Notes under the pieces: generated by a model
Databases searched by the model: none
The model's input: only the letters and a program-made list of their open reading frames with translations
What the model was told of the DNA's origin: nothing
Part shown: one piece after another, positions 62,904 to 64,000 of the stretch
Layout of the letters: the number at the start of each line of letters is the position of its first letter
Position numbering within the stretch: position 1 is the first letter of the stretch
Origin: Paraburkholderia sp. BL9I2N2
GTDB taxonomy: Bacteria > Pseudomonadota > Gammaproteobacteria > Burkholderiales > Burkholderiaceae
NCBI RefSeq assembly: GCF_004339745.1
Contig: NZ_SMGP01000001.1
Span: 4,278,001 to 4,342,000, forward strand
Reading direction: 5' to 3'
DNA length: 64,000 nt
Made by a program: the position numbers and the translations under genes

Positions 62904-63431
62904 ATGACCACGCCACCCAGGCGGCTCGACCGCATCGACATCGGCATCCTGAGCCAGTTGCAGCAGAACGCGCGCATCACCAATGCGGATCTGGCGCGCT
63001 CGGTGAACCTGTCGCCCACGCCGTGCTTCAACCGCGTGCGGGCGCTCGAAAAGCTCGGTCTGTTCAAGCAGCAGGTCACGTTGCTGAACCCGGAGCCGCT
63101 CGGGCTGCGCATCAACGTGTTCATTCAGGTGAGTCTGGAAAAGCAGGTGGAAGACGCGCTGCTGCGCTTCGAACAGGCGATCTCGGAGCGTCCCGAGGTG
63201 ATGGAGTGCTACCTGATGACGGGCGACGCCGACTATCTGCTGCGCGTGGTGATGCCGGATATGCAGACGCTGGAGCGCTTCATCGTCGATCATCTGACGA
63301 AGATTCCGGGCATCTCCAATATTCGCTCGAGCTTTGCGCTCAAGCAGGTGCGTTACAAGACGGCGCTGCCGCTGCCGTCGTCGGGATTGACGCTGGTCGA
63401 TCCCGACGACGTGTCGACTGACTGGCGCTAA
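62904..63431 (+). CDS. Lrp/AsnC-family regulator, MdeR-like
   Basis: A 175-residue feast/famine regulator. The N-terminal helix-turn-helix (LDRIDIGILSQLQQNARITNADLARSVNLSP) is followed by the RAM ligand-binding domain (about 75-150, with VMECYLMTGDADYLLRVV and GISNIRSSFALKQV). It is divergent from the E1 gene with 152 bases between the starts, so it probably controls that gene in response to an amino or oxo acid. Confidence 0.9.
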   Translation: MTTPPRRLDRIDIGILSQLQQNARITNADLARSVNLSPTPCFNRVRALEKLGLFKQQVTLLNPEPLGLRINVFIQVSLEKQVEDALLRFEQAISERPEVMECYLMTGDADYLLRVVMPDMQTLERFIVDHLTKIPGISNIRSSFALKQVRYKTALPLPSSGLTLVDPDDVSTDWR

Positions 63432-63451
63432 GGCTTTCCGCCCGCTCAGCT

Positions 63452-64000
63452 TTATGCCGTGGCGGCGCCGCTCGTGTAGCGTGCGGCCGGCAGCTTGTGC
63501 GACAGGTTCGGCTGCAGCTGCTGACGTGCGCTGTTGAAGCGCTCCCAGTCCGCCGCGTCCGGCAACGACGGAATCGTCACCAGTTCGCCGTGGTCGAGGC
63601 CGGCGAGCGCGGCGTCCACCATGTCTTCGGCGGTCATCACGATCTGTTGCGGCAGATGTTCGACCGCGAGGCCCGCGCGGTCCCAGAATGCGGTGCTGGT
63701 CGCGCCCGGCAAAACCGCCTGCAACTGCACACCCTTGCCGCCCACTTCGTGATGCAGCGACTGCGTCAGGTTGAGCACGTAGGCCTTGGTGCCGCTGTAA
63801 GTGCCGTTCAACGTTTCCGGCGACAGCGCCACGATCGACGAAATATTGATCACGATGCCGTTGCCCCGCTCCACCAGGCCCGGCACGACCGCTGCCGTCA
63901 GACGCGTGAGCGCGGTCACGTTCAGGGCGATCATTTTTTCGAGCTCGTCCACGTTCGAGTCGATCAGCGAGGCGGTCGCGCCGACGCCCGCGTTGTTGAC
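63452..64000 (-). CDS. SDR-family oxidoreductase, partial at window end
   Basis: The last ~183 residues of a short-chain dehydrogenase; its N-terminus lies beyond the window. Seen here are VNNAGVGA at the edge, INISSIVALSPETLNGTYSGTKAYVLN with the Ser, Tyr and Lys catalytic set (S, YSGTK), and a C-terminal tail ending YTSGAATA. The frame is open to the last base. Substrate unknown. It converges on the Lrp gene with 20 bases between the stops. Confidence 0.85.
   Translation of the reverse strand, partial: VNNAGVGATASLIDSNVDELEKMIALNVTALTRLTAAVVPGLVERGNGIVINISSIVALSPETLNGTYSGTKAYVLNLTQSLHHEVGGKGVQLQAVLPGATSTAFWDRAGLAVEHLPQQIVMTAEDMVDAALAGLDHGELVTIPSLPDAADWERFNSARQQLQPNLSHKLPAARYTSGAATA

Overview
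The window looks like the dnaA-proximal part of the main chromosome of a Burkholderia-type betaproteobacterium, most likely Paraburkholderia. This rests on the gene order mnmE-yidC-yidD-rnpA-rpmH-dnaA-dnaN-gyrB, the high GC content, the protein character of the core genes, and the mix of Wsp, ethanolamine and type VI secretion genes. No species can be fixed from the sequence alone.

Layout. 1-8.1 kb: a tRNA-Lys(CUU) with promoter and terminator, a polytopic membrane protein, a LysE-type exporter with a convergent AraC regulator, a periplasmic amino-acid-binding protein, a methionine-type aminotransferase, a DbpA-type RNA helicase and a small zinc-ribbon protein. 8.1-11 kb: a CadR regulator divergent from a CadA/ZntA-type metal ATPase, with a MerR-type 20-bp-spacer promoter between them. 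11.1-18.1 kb: an ethanolamine-use locus made of an AraC regulator (frameshifted here), aldehyde dehydrogenase ExaC under a likely sigma-54 promoter, DUF779, EutC, EutB and an ethanolamine permease. The lyase makes acetaldehyde and ammonia, and ExaC oxidises the aldehyde. 18.4-19.3 kb: an AraC/GyrI-like regulator. 19.3-19.96 kb: a gene-free stretch with an AT-rich tract and two perfect DnaA boxes.

20-37.4 kb: an orphan type VI secretion cargo island. It has two vgrG genes that share near-identical patches and a copied promoter, a PAAR protein, an Rhs protein with a variable C-terminal toxin-like tip and a small candidate immunity gene, two small exported proteins, a 750-residue candidate effector convergent with an FGE/SUMF1-like lipoprotein candidate, and a wrecked Tli4-like immunity gene. 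No T6SS structural (tss) genes are present, so the cargo must use an apparatus encoded elsewhere.

37.5-48.5 kb: the housekeeping core gyrB, dnaN and dnaA (minus strand) and rpmH, rnpA, yidD and yidC (plus strand), then an XRE-type regulator and mnmE. 48.7-49.9 kb: a tyrosine integrase missing its C-terminal catalytic end, sitting at the mnmE 3' end, a known island attachment site. 50-51 kb: two small envelope proteins. 51.0-59.9 kb: a complete Wsp surface-sensing chemosensory operon (wspABCDEFR) that ends in a diguanylate cyclase. 60-63.4 kb: an AceE/MdeB-type 2-oxoacid dehydrogenase E1 divergent from an Lrp-type regulator. The window ends inside an SDR oxidoreductase gene.
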